A stretch of 64,000 bases of DNA from Corynebacterium dentalis (GCF_900232865.1 NZ_OCTS01000002.1:124001-188000), one strand, 5' to 3'. Counted from the first letter of the stretch, positions 1-8,887 are shown. The notes: generated by a model from the sequence alone, not told the origin. Translations and numbers: made by a program.

Positions 1-329
1 ATGCGCGAGCGAGAGCGGAACACCAGGTGACGGATGCAGCGGGTCCAGGAGAGCACCACCCATGCCAGCAGGACGGCGCGGCGCAACCAGAGCAACACCA
101 TCAGCGTTTGGTCTTCTGGGAGCATTGCCACGATCTGGCTCGGCGGGCTGTACACCGCACCAAAGGTGGAGCGGGCGACGGAATCGAAGTGGGCATCGAT
201 CAATCCGACGAGCAACCACGCCAGACCAGTAATGATGATGAGTTCCAGCACGGGGAAGATCACAGAGCGACGCTGTGGGCTTAAGTCCGCCAGCAGGTGT
301 TCCTGCGGGTCAATGGTTAATTTAGTCAC
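1..329 (-). CDS. Membrane PH-domain-type protein, N-terminal part (cut by window edge)
   Basis: This gene starts with GTG at 329 and runs off the left edge; its first 8 bases overlap the end of birA (GTGACTAA), so the two are probably co-transcribed and translationally coupled. The visible 109 residues hold two hydrophobic segments (about residues 20-45 and 70-90), the first followed by an Asp/His-containing loop, and end in an Arg-rich stretch. A membrane protein with a bacterial PH domain downstream of birA is the usual arrangement in corynebacteria, so I infer that the missing part carries that domain. No function can be assigned from the visible part. Confidence 0.7.
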   Translation of the reverse strand, partial: MTKLTIDPQEHLLADLSPQRRSVIFPVLELIIITGLAWLLVGLIDAHFDSVARSTFGAVYSPPSQIVAMLPEDQTLMVLLWLRRAVLLAWVVLSWTRCIRHLVFRSRSR

Positions 330-1281
330 GGCCTGCCTCCCCCTGTGTTTCATTCGTGTTTGCAGAGTTTTCTGGTGAATTAGCGTAGTGGTTGTCGCTT
401 GTTGCTCCGCCCGGGCGCAGGTGCACCACGTCTCCCGCAGACACGCTGGTGCGTGAACCGCCGGTGTCCACGATCAGCTGGCCGTCCTCGGCAATATCCA
501 CGGCGGTACCTTCCATCACGCTATCGCCGGGAAGCATCACCTTCACCGTGGTTCCTAGCGTGGTGGAGAGCTTTTTGTACCGCGAAAGGAACGTCTGGGG
601 TGCCCCACCCATGGTGCGAAAACGCTCCATGTCCTCTTGCAGGCGCAGCAAGATCGCCACGATGATGTCCTCGCGGGAGGCCAACTCGGGCGCTGGCTCT
701 TCAGAGTTAACCCCTGCCGCCTGCGACCTCGTCGTCTCGAGCGCTACAGACGTGGCGTGCGGCACGGGTAGCTCACTGGTTGTCAGGTCATAGTTCACGC
801 CGAAGCCCACCACCACGCGCGACACATCGCCCACGTGCGGAGCTTCCACCAGAATCCCCACCAGCTTGCGCGCGTCCACCAGCACATCATTCGGCCACTT
901 CAATATGGCCTCCACGCCAGCAGACTTCCGCAAGCCCTCGGCAATGGACACCCCTGCAAGCAAGGAAACCAAACCCAAGCGATTCGAAGGAACACCCGGG
1001 AGCAAGAAGGATGCAGACACGATGACCTGGCTGAAAGCCGGTGCGCTCCACGCTCGGTTGAGGCGGCCGCGGCCCTGCGATTGCTCTTCGGCAATCAGCA
1101 CGGTCCCGTTGGGCGTCTCAGTGCGGTTGCAGAGATCCGAGTTCGTCGAGCCCGTGACTCGCACCACGTCTACGTCTGCGTACCCCAACGTCCGCAGGCG
1201 CGCAGTCAACCTCGCAGCATCCAGCGGCGCGCGGGCAGGGGTGGCCGCCGCGCTCTCCGGGGTGTACTGTCCGTTGCTCAT
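322..1281 (-). CDS. birA: Biotin--[acetyl-CoA-carboxylase] ligase BirA
   Basis: Cytoplasmic enzyme that activates biotin with ATP and attaches it to the carrier lysine of biotin carboxyl carrier domains, here most likely AccBC (8888-10690). The 319 residues contain the biotinyl-AMP loop GRGRLNRAW (residues 70-78) and the KWPND motif (128-132), followed by KLVGILVE. There is no N-terminal helix-turn-helix, so it is a monofunctional ligase rather than a biotin repressor. Divergent from accD with about 100 bases between starts. A TAAGCT -10 hexamer ends 8 bases before the ATG, suggesting a leaderless message. Confidence 0.93.
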   Translation of the reverse strand: MSNGQYTPESAAATPARAPLDAARLTARLRTLGYADVDVVRVTGSTNSDLCNRTETPNGTVLIAEEQSQGRGRLNRAWSAPAFSQVIVSASFLLPGVPSNRLGLVSLLAGVSIAEGLRKSAGVEAILKWPNDVLVDARKLVGILVEAPHVGDVSRVVVGFGVNYDLTTSELPVPHATSVALETTRSQAAGVNSEEPAPELASREDIIVAILLRLQEDMERFRTMGGAPQTFLSRYKKLSTTLGTTVKVMLPGDSVMEGTAVDIAEDGQLIVDTGGSRTSVSAGDVVHLRPGGATSDNHYANSPENSANTNETQGEAGRD

Positions 1282-1289
1282 GGTGGTTC

Positions 1290-1295
1290 AGCTTA
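1290..1295 (-). promoter_or_regulatory. birA -10 hexamer (leaderless promoter)
   Basis: Reads TAAGCT on the minus strand and ends 8 bases upstream of the birA ATG, so transcription would start at or next to the start codon. Confidence 0.55.
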
Positions 1296-1345
1296 GCGTG
1301 CGTGCGGGACAGCTCCTATTACTCGCGCAATGCGCCCCTTTATTG

Positions 1346-1373
1346 TTGTGTGCCAAAAATTAGTCCGTAAACT
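1346..1373 (+). promoter_or_regulatory. accD promoter
   Basis: TTGTGT (1346-1351) and TAAACT (1368-1373) are 16 bases apart. The -10 ends 7 bases before ATG 1381 and no Shine-Dalgarno sequence is present, which fits a leaderless transcript. Confidence 0.55.
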
Positions 1374-1380
1374 ATGGCGC

Positions 1381-2850
1381 ATGACTGCTACCACGGATAC
1401 ATCGACAACCGCTGGGAAGATCGGGGATCTCCAGCAGCGCCTCGCTGAGACCCGCACCCCGGGGGGCGAGGATGCGGTGCGCGCCACGCACGATGCGGGC
1501 CGCCTCACCGCGCGTGAGCGCGTGGAGTCTTTGCTCGATGAAGGTAGTTTCGTGGAGATCGACGCCCTGGCTCGCCACCGCTCCACGGCGTTTAAGTTGG
1601 ATAAGTCTCGCCCGGTCACTGATGGTGTGGTCTCCGGTCACGGCACCATCGATGGTCGCCCTGTGTGCGTGTTTTCGCAGGATTCCAGCATCTTCGACGG
1701 TCAGCTGGGCGAGGTCACCGGCGAGAAGATCGTCAAGGTTGTGGAGCTGGCCGTGAAGTCCGGTACTCCCCTGATCGGTTTCTACGATGGCCTCGGCGCA
1801 CGCGCCAAGGAGGGCATCGTGACGCTGGAGATGTACTCCAAGATCTACCGTCTGCAGGCGCTGGCCTCCGGTGTGATCCCGCAGATTGCCATCGTCGCCG
1901 GCGAGGTTGCCGGTTCTCAGGCCCACGGTGTGGCGCTGTCTGATGTGGTCATCGAGGTCGCTGGCCAGGGCAGCGTGCGTTTGAACCTGCAGGATTCCTC
2001 CAGCTCTGTGTCTGATGCCGAGGAGGGTCTGACACATCTGACCGCCCGCGATGAGCACGCGGCACTGGATCTGGCTGCGGACATGCTGAGCTACCTGCCG
2101 TCCAACAACCGCGCTGTGACTCCGTCGGCGGATGCCAAGCCGGCCGGCGATTCCATCGCGCTGGATTCCGCGATCCCCGATGCTGACGGCGCCGAGTTCA
2201 ACATGGTGGACATCATCTCCGGCGTGGTCGACGATTCCTCCCTGCTGGAGTTGCAGCCCGTCTTCGCCCGTAATGCGCTGACCGCCGTGGCCCGGATCAA
2301 CGGCAACGCGGTGGGTATCGTGGCCAACCAGCCGACTCAGAATGATGCCTGGTTGGATACTGATTCCGCGGAGAAGATTGCTCGTTTCATTCGTTTCTGC
2401 AACACCTTCAATCTTCCTTTGGTGACGTTCGTGGATGCTCCCGGTTTTATTTCCGACGCCACCTCCCTCGGCGCCGCTCGCCGCACCGCGAAGCTCCTGT
2501 CTGCGTCCGCGGACGCGTCGGTGGGCAAGATCACGGTGATCGTTCGTCGCGCGTTTGGCTCCGCATACTTGGCCATGGGCGCCAAGCGGATGGGCACGGA
2601 CCTGGTCTTCGCCTGGCCTACCGCCCAGATCTCCACCGACGACGCTGAGGCTCTATCCGAGGTCACCGGCGAAGATGCCCAAAAGATGGAGCAGAAGCTG
2701 GTCAATCCTTATGCCGCCGCAGAGCGCGGTTTGGTGGACGCAGTGATCAGCCCTTCCGCCACGCGCCAGCAGCTCATCGATGGATTGCGTCTGCTCGAGC
2801 GCAAGGTGGAGGACGGATACCACCGCAAGCACAACAACATGCCGCTGTAA
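1381..2850 (+). CDS. dtsR: Acyl-CoA carboxylase carboxyltransferase (beta) subunit, DtsR/AccD type
   Basis: Transfers the carboxyl group from biotin on AccBC to acetyl- or propionyl-CoA, giving malonyl- or methylmalonyl-CoA for fatty acid synthesis. 489 residues, the normal length for the actinobacterial carboxyltransferase family, with the two crotonase-like halves: N-half with GHGTIDGRPVCVFSQD and C-half with NQPTQNDAWLDTDSAEKIAR and the FVDAPGF segment. ATG 1381 is chosen over an upstream in-frame TTG/ATG because a -10 box lies directly in front and the family begins near here. Followed after 22 bases by accE. Whether it acts on acetyl- or propionyl-CoA cannot be told from sequence inspection alone. 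Confidence 0.92.
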   Translation: MTATTDTSTTAGKIGDLQQRLAETRTPGGEDAVRATHDAGRLTARERVESLLDEGSFVEIDALARHRSTAFKLDKSRPVTDGVVSGHGTIDGRPVCVFSQDSSIFDGQLGEVTGEKIVKVVELAVKSGTPLIGFYDGLGARAKEGIVTLEMYSKIYRLQALASGVIPQIAIVAGEVAGSQAHGVALSDVVIEVAGQGSVRLNLQDSSSSVSDAEEGLTHLTARDEHAALDLAADMLSYLPSNNRAVTPSADAKPAGDSIALDSAIPDADGAEFNMVDIISGVVDDSSLLELQPVFARNALTAVARINGNAVGIVANQPTQNDAWLDTDSAEKIARFIRFCNTFNLPLVTFVDAPGFISDATSLGAARRTAKLLSASADASVGKITVIVRRAFGSAYLAMGAKRMGTDLVFAWPTAQISTDDAEALSEVTGEDAQKMEQKLVNPYAAAERGLVDAVISPSATRQQLIDGLRLLERKVEDGYHRKHNNMPL

Positions 2851-2872
2851 GAGAAGTTAGGGATCACTAGAT

Positions 2873-3145
2873 ATGTCACATACTCCTCCCACCAGCGCCA
2901 CCTCTCCCGCGGAGGCACCAGAAGATAACGTCTCCTCTCCTGCCACCAATGTGGAGATCATCAAGGGCAACGTGACGGACACGCAACGCGCAGCCTTGGA
3001 GCAGGTCGTGAACTCCGTTGCCGAGGCCGTGGAGCGCGAGAAAAACGTCAAGCCCAATCCGCGCGGGCACTACGGGACGCCCCTGCGCCAGCGCGCCACC
3101 AACACAGCGAATCCCACCGGATTTCGCACTGCGCCGCTGCCGTGA
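2873..3145 (+). CDS. accE: Acyl-CoA carboxylase epsilon subunit
   Basis: A 90-residue protein with an acidic, Pro/Ser/Thr-rich N-terminus and a conserved core (VEIIKGNVTDTQRAALEQVV) typical of small epsilon subunits that stabilise actinobacterial acyl-CoA carboxylases. It ends in a basic tail containing RGHYGTPLRQR. Located directly after the carboxyltransferase gene; its TGA stop overlaps the GTG start of maf (GTGA), so accD-accE-maf form one operon. Confidence 0.85.
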   Translation: MSHTPPTSATSPAEAPEDNVSSPATNVEIIKGNVTDTQRAALEQVVNSVAEAVEREKNVKPNPRGHYGTPLRQRATNTANPTGFRTAPLP

Positions 3146-3774
3146 GCGCGCCCCACACGGGCCGGATTGTCCTGGCCTCCACGTCTCCGTCACGCCTGAG
3201 CATTCTTCGCTCAGCGGGGATCGAGCCGATTGTGGAACCCTCCGACGTGGACGAGGACGCCGCAGCCGCCGAGCTGACGGAACCGTCCCCGGAGGAATTC
3301 GTCCAACACTTGGCTCAAGCCAAGGCGCGGGCGGTGAGTTGGCGTCGAGAAAAAGAAAACACCGCAACCGCAAGTGACGTAATCATTGGCGGGGACAGCA
3401 TGCTGCTGCTCGACGGCGAGCTTCAAGGCAAGCCGTACACCGTCGAGGAAACGGTGCACAGGTGGCAGGCACAGCGGGGCAAGGTCGCGCACCTAGTCAC
3501 GGGGCATTGCGTGATGTATCGGGGCGAGGTGGTCACGGAAGCTGCCACCACCGCCGTGCATTTCGGCGATGTATCCGACGCCGACATCCGCGCCTACGCG
3601 GAAACCAACGAACCGCTTTTGTGCGCTGGGGCATTCACCTTGGAGGCGATGGGCGGCTGGTTCATCGACAAGATCGAGGGGGATCCCTCTTCGGTGATCG
3701 GGCTCTCGCTACCCGTGGTGCGCAGGTCCATGGAGCACTTCGGCCTGCGCGTCAGCGATTTCTGGAACCTCTAG
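3142..3774 (+). CDS. maf: Maf-type nucleoside triphosphate pyrophosphatase
   Basis: 210 residues beginning with the Maf signature STSPSRLSILRSAGIEP (about residues 12-28). The family hydrolyses non-canonical or modified nucleoside triphosphates to monophosphates. IGGDSMLLLDGEL carries the conserved catalytic acidic residue region and GKPYTVEE follows as in the family. The GTG start overlaps the accE stop by four bases, indicating coupled translation. The stop codon overlaps the stop of the convergent prpC by four bases, leaving no room for a terminator. Confidence 0.9.
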   Translation: MSAPHTGRIVLASTSPSRLSILRSAGIEPIVEPSDVDEDAAAAELTEPSPEEFVQHLAQAKARAVSWRREKENTATASDVIIGGDSMLLLDGELQGKPYTVEETVHRWQAQRGKVAHLVTGHCVMYRGEVVTEAATTAVHFGDVSDADIRAYAETNEPLLCAGAFTLEAMGGWFIDKIEGDPSSVIGLSLPVVRRSMEHFGLRVSDFWNL

Positions 3775-4925
3775 CGCTGATCCATCGGCACCACGTGGCG
3801 CTGCTCCGGACCGTTGTACTCGGACAGCGGGCGAATCAGCGAGTTGTTCTCATACTGCTCCACGATGTGCGCCGTCCAACCGGCCACGCGGGCGATGACG
3901 AACAGCGGAGTGAAGAAGTCCACGGGGAATCCCAGCAGGTAGTAGGCCGGACCGGCAGGGAAATCGAGATTCGGCTGGATACCGTTGCGGGCATCCATCG
4001 CGCCCTGCATGTTCTCATACATTGCTACCCACTTGGCACCGTCATGCCGCTCGGCAAGAGCGCGGAAGGAACGCTCCATGGACGGCACGCGGCTATCGCC
4101 TTTCTTGTACACGCGGTGGCCAAAGCCCATGATGAGCTTCTTGTTGTCCAAGGCATCGTTGACCCACGCTTCCGCTTGATTGGGATCATCGATTTCCAAC
4201 ATGGTGTGCATGACGAATTCGTTGGCACCGCCGTGCAGGGGTCCCTTGAGCGCGCCGATAGCACCGGTGATGGCGGAGTAGACGTCCGAGCGTGTGGACG
4301 TGATCACGCGGCTGGTGAACGTAGAGGCGTTGAAGGAGTGCTCCGCGTAGAGGATGAGAGACTTCTCGAAGTCCCGGACGTCCTCTGGGTTCGAGGCGGG
4401 CGAATCCTCCTCGTTGCCAAAAACCATGGACAGCAGGTTCTCCGCTACGCCCTTATTCGGATCAGGGGCCACGATGTCCTTGCCCTGGCGCCTGCGGATG
4501 TCCATGGCCATCGCCATGGGCAGCTGCGCCAGCAGATTGTGGCCTACGTGGGTGATGTGCTCCTTATCCGGTGTGAAGTGCTCCGGATCCTTAGTGCCCA
4601 TGTAGGACACGGCCGTGCGCATCACGTCCATGGGATGGCAGTCCGTGGGCAGCGAGTGGATCAGGGAGATCAGGCCTGGATCCAACTTGCGGTAAGAACG
4701 GCCGCGCTTGTTGAACTTCGTGAGCTGGTCTTGAGTGGGCAGCTCGCCGTTCCACAGTAGGTAGAAGACTTCCTCAAAACTGCAGTTTTCCACAAGATCC
4801 TGCACCGCGTATCCGCGGTAGGTCAGGGAATTGGTTTCTGGCATGACCTTGGACACGGAAGTGTAATCCGCGATGACTCCATACAGGCCCTTACGGACTT
4901 CGGATGCTGGTGTGGTGGTGCTCAT
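3771..4925 (-). CDS. prpC: 2-methylcitrate synthase (citrate synthase family)
   Basis: Condenses propionyl-CoA with oxaloacetate to 2-methylcitrate. The 384 residues carry the citrate-synthase signatures: GGANEFVMHTML with the substrate-binding His, MGFGHRVYKKGDSRV with the second His, and VDFFTPLFVIARVAGW with the catalytic Asp region near the C-terminus. The length and KGLYGVIADYTSVSKV N-terminus fit 2-methylcitrate synthases rather than the longer housekeeping citrate synthase. AAGGAG sits 8 bases before the ATG. It lies 65 bases downstream of prpD in the same direction. Confidence 0.9.
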   Translation of the reverse strand: MSTTTPASEVRKGLYGVIADYTSVSKVMPETNSLTYRGYAVQDLVENCSFEEVFYLLWNGELPTQDQLTKFNKRGRSYRKLDPGLISLIHSLPTDCHPMDVMRTAVSYMGTKDPEHFTPDKEHITHVGHNLLAQLPMAMAMDIRRRQGKDIVAPDPNKGVAENLLSMVFGNEEDSPASNPEDVRDFEKSLILYAEHSFNASTFTSRVITSTRSDVYSAITGAIGALKGPLHGGANEFVMHTMLEIDDPNQAEAWVNDALDNKKLIMGFGHRVYKKGDSRVPSMERSFRALAERHDGAKWVAMYENMQGAMDARNGIQPNLDFPAGPAYYLLGFPVDFFTPLFVIARVAGWTAHIVEQYENNSLIRPLSEYNGPEQRHVVPMDQR

Positions 4926-4990
4926 GGTTGTTCTCCTTGAAACGGATGAGACGAGGTGAAGGTGAAATCTAGTGAAGACGGGATGGAGAG

Positions 4991-6511
4991 TTAGAAAAGT
5001 CCCTGCGGAATATGTGGAGCGCGGGCCAACACGTCATCGTCGAAGACCACGTTGAGCTGCCCCAGATCCACGGCACCCAAGTCAGCGGTGTTTTCTGCGA
5101 CGCTGAGGAAGCGGTCCTGCTCGGCGTCGGACACAATTCCCTCCGCAAGCGTGCGGAACTTCGCGATGTAATCCTCGCGCTGGAACGGACGTGCGCCCAG
5201 CGGGTGTGCATCGGCCACAGCGAGTTCTTCCTCGATGACTGTGCCGTCCTTCAACGTGATCACCGCACGAGCGCCAAAGGCCTTCTCGTTTGGATCCTCG
5301 GAGTGGTAGCGACGCGTCCACTCCGGATCCTCAACGGTGCTGATCTTGTTCCACAGCTCGATCGTGGACGGGCGGTTTGCTCGCTCTGGGGCGTAACTGC
5401 GCTCGTGGTGCCACTCGCCGTCTTCCAACGCGACGGCAAAGATGTACATCACCGAGTGGTCCAGCGTCTCGCGGGAAGCGGAAGGGTCGAACTTCTGCGG
5501 ATCGCCCGAACCCGTGCCGATCACGTAGTGCGTGTGGTGGCTGGTGTACAGCACGACCGATTCGATGTCATCCAGGTTGGAGATCTTCTCCCGCATTGCC
5601 CGGGCCAAGTCGATAGGGGCCTGCGACTGGTACTCGGCGGAGTGCTCCTTAGTGTAGGTATCCAGGATCGCGCGCTTTTCCTCGCCCGCTTCGGGCAGCG
5701 GAACCGTGTAGCTGGCCTCGGGACCATCCAGCATCCACGCGATAACTCCGTCTTCGCCTTCCCAAATCGGAGCGGGAGCACCTTCTCCGCGCATGGCGCG
5801 ATCCACGGCCTCTACCGCCATTTTTCCGGCGAATGCTGGGGCGTGGGCCTTCCAGCTGGAGATCAGTCCCTTACGGGACTGCCTCGTGGCCGTGGTGGTG
5901 TGCAGAGCCTGGCCTACCGCCTGATAGATCGTCTCCTGATCCAAGCCCAGCAGCGTGCCGATTCCGGCTGCGGCGCTGGGGCCTAGGTGTGCGACATGGT
6001 CGATCTTGTGCTTGTGCAGGCTGATGCCCTTCACCAGATTCACCTGGATCTCGTAGCCGGTGGCGATGCCACGGATAAGGTCTTGTCCCGTCAATCCGTT
6101 GGCCTCGGCGCGGTGCTGCGCCACGGCGAGGATGGACGGGATGTTATCGCCGGGATGGGAGTATTCCGCGGCCAAGAACGTGTCATGGAAGTCCAGCTCG
6201 CGCACCGCCACCCCGTTAGCCCAGGCAGCCCACTCTGGGCTGACGACATCCTGGACACCGAATACTGCTGACCCGCCAGAACGGGGAGCCGCATGCGCTA
6301 AAGCTTGCGCCCGAGCTGCGGAGACCGGGCGTCGAAGAACGGAAGCCACCGCAACAGACGCATTGTCGATGATTCGGTTGACCACCATCTCCGCGGTCTC
6401 CTCGGCGACAGCGACGGGATCTGTGGCCACCCCCGCCACTTTCCAAGCCAAGTGCTGATCCTGCGGAAAATCCTCGGCGGACTTCCATACCCGCACGGTG
6501 TGATCGATCAT
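4991..6511 (-). CDS. prpD: 2-methylcitrate dehydratase PrpD
   Basis: Dehydrates 2-methylcitrate to 2-methyl-cis-aconitate. 506 residues, the full length for the MmgE/PrpD family. Typical features are [18 protein letters not shown] near the N-terminus, [19 protein letters not shown] (about residues 104-122) and [15 protein letters not shown]. An AGGAGAGG ribosome-binding region lies upstream of the ATG. In C. glutamicum prpD is followed by prpB and prpC; here the 65-base gap to prpC leaves no space for prpB. The upstream gap (6512-6584) contains TGTGA followed six bases later by ACACT, only a weak resemblance to a GlxR site. Confidence 0.92.
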   Translation of the reverse strand: MIDHTVRVWKSAEDFPQDQHLAWKVAGVATDPVAVAEETAEMVVNRIIDNASVAVASVLRRPVSAARAQALAHAAPRSGGSAVFGVQDVVSPEWAAWANGVAVRELDFHDTFLAAEYSHPGDNIPSILAVAQHRAEANGLTGQDLIRGIATGYEIQVNLVKGISLHKHKIDHVAHLGPSAAAGIGTLLGLDQETIYQAVGQALHTTTATRQSRKGLISSWKAHAPAFAGKMAVEAVDRAMRGEGAPAPIWEGEDGVIAWMLDGPEASYTVPLPEAGEEKRAILDTYTKEHSAEYQSQAPIDLARAMREKISNLDDIESVVLYTSHHTHYVIGTGSGDPQKFDPSASRETLDHSVMYIFAVALEDGEWHHERSYAPERANRPSTIELWNKISTVEDPEWTRRYHSEDPNEKAFGARAVITLKDGTVIEEELAVADAHPLGARPFQREDYIAKFRTLAEGIVSDAEQDRFLSVAENTADLGAVDLGQLNVVFDDDVLARAPHIPQGLF

Positions 6512-6581
6512 CGCGATAAAACCTCTCCTATAAATATGAAAGTGTTGCAGATCACATTAGCGAGAAGAGTGATTAATTTCT

Positions 6582-6640
6582 TTTAAAAAACAAAACCCTG
6601 CAGCCTCCCCACCCCATCACGGGGAGGGCGCTACAGGGTT
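6582..6640 (-). terminator. Intrinsic terminator downstream of the ATP-grasp-like gene
   Basis: Long stem between AACCCTGCAGC-side (6594-6610) and GGGGAGGGCGCTACAGGGTT-side (6621-6640). On the minus strand the stem is followed by a T-rich run (GTTTTGTTTTTTAAAAG), the form of a rho-independent terminator for the gene ending at 6656. Confidence 0.75.
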
Positions 6641-6655
6641 CGGCGCGAAGCGAAG

Positions 6656-7717
6656 TTACGCGTGCTTTTCCTCCACGCGCTTGATGGCCTCTTCTGCCAC
6701 CAGCTGCTGGATGCCCATGTCCAGCTCGGAGGTAAAACCAACACAAGAGCAGTTTATTTCGCCCAGCACGTACGTATCGGTGCCGTCTTCCGCATCGGCC
6801 AGCATGAAGTCTGCGGTCCAGATCAGAGGAATGTTGTCTCCACCGAGCTTCTCCGCGATGACCGGACGAGCATCAGCGAACATGTCGATCAGGTCCTGCC
6901 ATGCCTCTGGCTTGTCATAGGTGTACTTCGCGCCAGAGAACAGGGTCGCAGAGAAGTTGTCTCCGCCCTCTGCTGGCTTCTTGTGCACCACGAACACTGG
7001 GTGTGGGCCAACCAGCAGGATGCGCACCTCGCCTTCGACGATGCGTGGGCAGAAACGCATGTCCACCAGCATGCCGTTATCGCCGATGATGTACTGGTCA
7101 CAGAAATCCATGAAATCGCCCAGCTCGCGAACCTCGGTGTGGTTGTCCACAGCCTCGGTGCACTTAAGCATGGTGTCCAGTGGCAACTCGGTGCCTGGCT
7201 CCACGGACTGCGCCAGCTCGCGATCCTTCAGCTGCACGCGCCAGATGCCGGAACCAGTGGATCCGCGGTTCTGCTTGAGCACGCGCTCGTCGTAGGACAG
7301 GGTCTTCGGGAAGGTCTCGTGGAAAGACTCCACGTCGTAGTAAGCAGCCGTGTCATCCGGCACCAGGTCAGTGTCATTGAGCTTGACCAGCGCATCCTTG
7401 GCACCGTAGGCCATCATTTCCTCAGGAGTAGACATACCCACCAAGTCGGCCTCGTGGGACAGCTTGGTCAGCAGCTCAAAGTAGCCCTTTTCTCCACCTG
7501 GAATGTTGCCCGGATTCACGCGGGAGATGTAGGCATCGTAATTTTCAGAAACGTCCTGGAAGATCTCTTCTGCGCGGTCGGGGTGGAAGTACACAACCTC
7601 GGCGTTCCATCCCTTGTCTCGAATCGCGTTGACGATGGGCATCGTATCCCTACGGTGTCCGTCGTCCCCCTTGTCGTTGCCACCCTCAACTTCAAATACA
7701 ACAATGCTCTTCTTCAA
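6656..7717 (-). CDS. ATP-grasp-like protein of the Cj0069 family
   Basis: 353 residues if translation starts at TTG 7717, which has AGAGAGG 8 bases upstream; the reading frame stays open further upstream but without a better start. The N-terminus KKSIVVFEVEGGNDKGDDGHR looks like a nucleotide-binding fold, and the C-terminal half (GDNGMLVDMRFCPRIVEGEV, IPLIWTADFMLAD, YVLGEINCSCVGF) has the spacing of acidic and Asn residues seen in ATP-grasp ligases. I recognise the family as one of conserved proteins annotated after C. jejuni Cj0069, with no settled reaction. Divergent from thtR, ends at a strong terminator, so it is a single-gene unit. Confidence 0.6.
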   Translation of the reverse strand: MKKSIVVFEVEGGNDKGDDGHRRDTMPIVNAIRDKGWNAEVVYFHPDRAEEIFQDVSENYDAYISRVNPGNIPGGEKGYFELLTKLSHEADLVGMSTPEEMMAYGAKDALVKLNDTDLVPDDTAAYYDVESFHETFPKTLSYDERVLKQNRGSTGSGIWRVQLKDRELAQSVEPGTELPLDTMLKCTEAVDNHTEVRELGDFMDFCDQYIIGDNGMLVDMRFCPRIVEGEVRILLVGPHPVFVVHKKPAEGGDNFSATLFSGAKYTYDKPEAWQDLIDMFADARPVIAEKLGGDNIPLIWTADFMLADAEDGTDTYVLGEINCSCVGFTSELDMGIQQLVAEEAIKRVEEKHA

Positions 7718-7807
7718 TGCAGATACCTCTCTGAGTGTGCCCGGTCTGAGCAGTTGAAAATACACTGCTAATTTTATGCAGCTACCAGCCCATTCGCAGG
7801 GTGAGCA

Positions 7808-7848
7808 TGACCCAGAAGTGACCCTTAAAGGGGTCAAACAGTTAGACT
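7808..7848 (+). promoter_or_regulatory. Putative operator and promoter in front of thtR
   Basis: TGACCC occurs at 7808-7813 and again at 7819-7824, where it begins an 18-base dyad TGACCCTTAAAGGGGTCA (7819-7836). A possible -10 TAGACT lies at 7843-7848. The dyad would cover the -35 region, so a bound protein could repress. The regulator is unknown. Confidence 0.4.
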
Positions 7849-7871
7849 TTCTGGGTTAGGAAGGTGGACCC

Positions 7872-8726
7872 ATGGGAATTGAATTCGATCCGAGCCCGCA
7901 GTTAGCTCAGTACGCGCACCCAGAAAAGCTCGTGACCAGCGCTTGGCTTGGCGCGAAGCTGGGTTCCCCGGACTTGAAAGTGCTGGAGAGCGACGAAGAC
8001 TCGCTGCTCTATGACATTGGGCACATTCCCACTGCTCATCGTGTGAATTGGTCTGCGGATCTCAATGACTCTGTGTGTCGGGATTTCGTCGACGGTGAGG
8101 CCTTCGCTCAGCTCATGAACTCTCGGGGCATTTCCCGCGAGGACACGGTGGTTATCTACGGCGATCAGTCCAACCTGTGGGCCGTCTACACGCTGTGGGT
8201 CTTCGAATTGTTCGGCCACCCCGACGTGCGCCTTTTAGATGGTGGCCGTGATGCGTGGATGCAGGAAGAAAAGGAAACTTCCTACGAGGTACCCAACCGC
8301 ACCACGGATAGCTATCCCGTCATTAATCGGGACGACGTCACTCATCGCGTCTTTGCTGATGAACTGCAAGCTCACTTGGATTCTCTGCAGATTCTCGATC
8401 TTCGTTCTCCCGAGGAATTCTCTGGCAGGACCAACGAGGAGGAACACCCGAGCGTCAGCAGGGCGGGTCACGTTCCCGGCGCACACAATCTCGCGACGGC
8501 GAACAACCTCTACCCCAACTCTCGTTTCCGCAGCCACGCGGAGCTTGCTGCCGCACACCAGCAGCTCGATTCTTCAGCCCCTACCGTGGTCTACTGTTCC
8601 TCCGGTGCCAGCGCCGCGCACGAGTGGTTCACGCTGACCTACCTCCTCGGGTGGGAAAACGTCCGTGTCTACGACGGTTCGTGGACCGAATGGGGCAATA
8701 AGGTTCGTGCCCCTATCGCGCACTAA
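7872..8726 (+). CDS. thtR: Thiosulfate sulfurtransferase (rhodanese, two-domain)
   Basis: Moves sulfane sulfur from thiosulfate or another donor to an acceptor thiol. 284 residues forming two rhodanese domains: an inactive N-terminal one (about 20-130, with DIGHIPTAHRVNW) and a C-terminal one ending in VVYCSSGASAAHEWF, where the Cys near residue 240 is the catalytic persulfide carrier. The loop is CSSGAS rather than the CRIGER form of many actinobacterial CysA proteins. GGAAGG lies upstream of the ATG. The position just before accBC matches C. glutamicum. Confidence 0.88.
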   Translation: MGIEFDPSPQLAQYAHPEKLVTSAWLGAKLGSPDLKVLESDEDSLLYDIGHIPTAHRVNWSADLNDSVCRDFVDGEAFAQLMNSRGISREDTVVIYGDQSNLWAVYTLWVFELFGHPDVRLLDGGRDAWMQEEKETSYEVPNRTTDSYPVINRDDVTHRVFADELQAHLDSLQILDLRSPEEFSGRTNEEEHPSVSRAGHVPGAHNLATANNLYPNSRFRSHAELAAAHQQLDSSAPTVVYCSSGASAAHEWFTLTYLLGWENVRVYDGSWTEWGNKVRAPIAH

Positions 8727-8819
8727 CTACAATCCCGCACCGTGCGCGCCCATAAAATGCGCAAGGAAAACAATTCCCGCTGGAGTAACATGTGCGGGAG
8801 AACACACGCTTCTACATTA

Positions 8820-8833
8820 TGGAATAAATTCCA
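8820..8833. promoter_or_regulatory. Candidate operator upstream of accBC
   Basis: TGGAATAAATTCCA, a 14-base dyad with two 6-base arms (TGGAAT/ATTCCA), centred about 60 bases before the accBC start. It could be a site for a fatty-acid regulator, but I cannot match it to a known consensus. Confidence 0.35.
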
Positions 8834-8887
8834 CACGACGTAGTAGCGTCAATGGGAATCTCTCAAAACAATCGTGGAGGACATGAC

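Noticed and set aside
6512..6581. GlxR (cAMP receptor) site upstream of prpD
   Set aside because: TGTGA is followed six bases later by ACACT, not TCACA; the second half-site is too poor.
6656..7837. Longer N-terminus of the ATP-grasp-like protein from an upstream ATG at 7837
   Set aside because: The extra 40 residues show no similarity to a fold and would run through the shared promoter region; TTG 7717 has a good ribosome-binding site.
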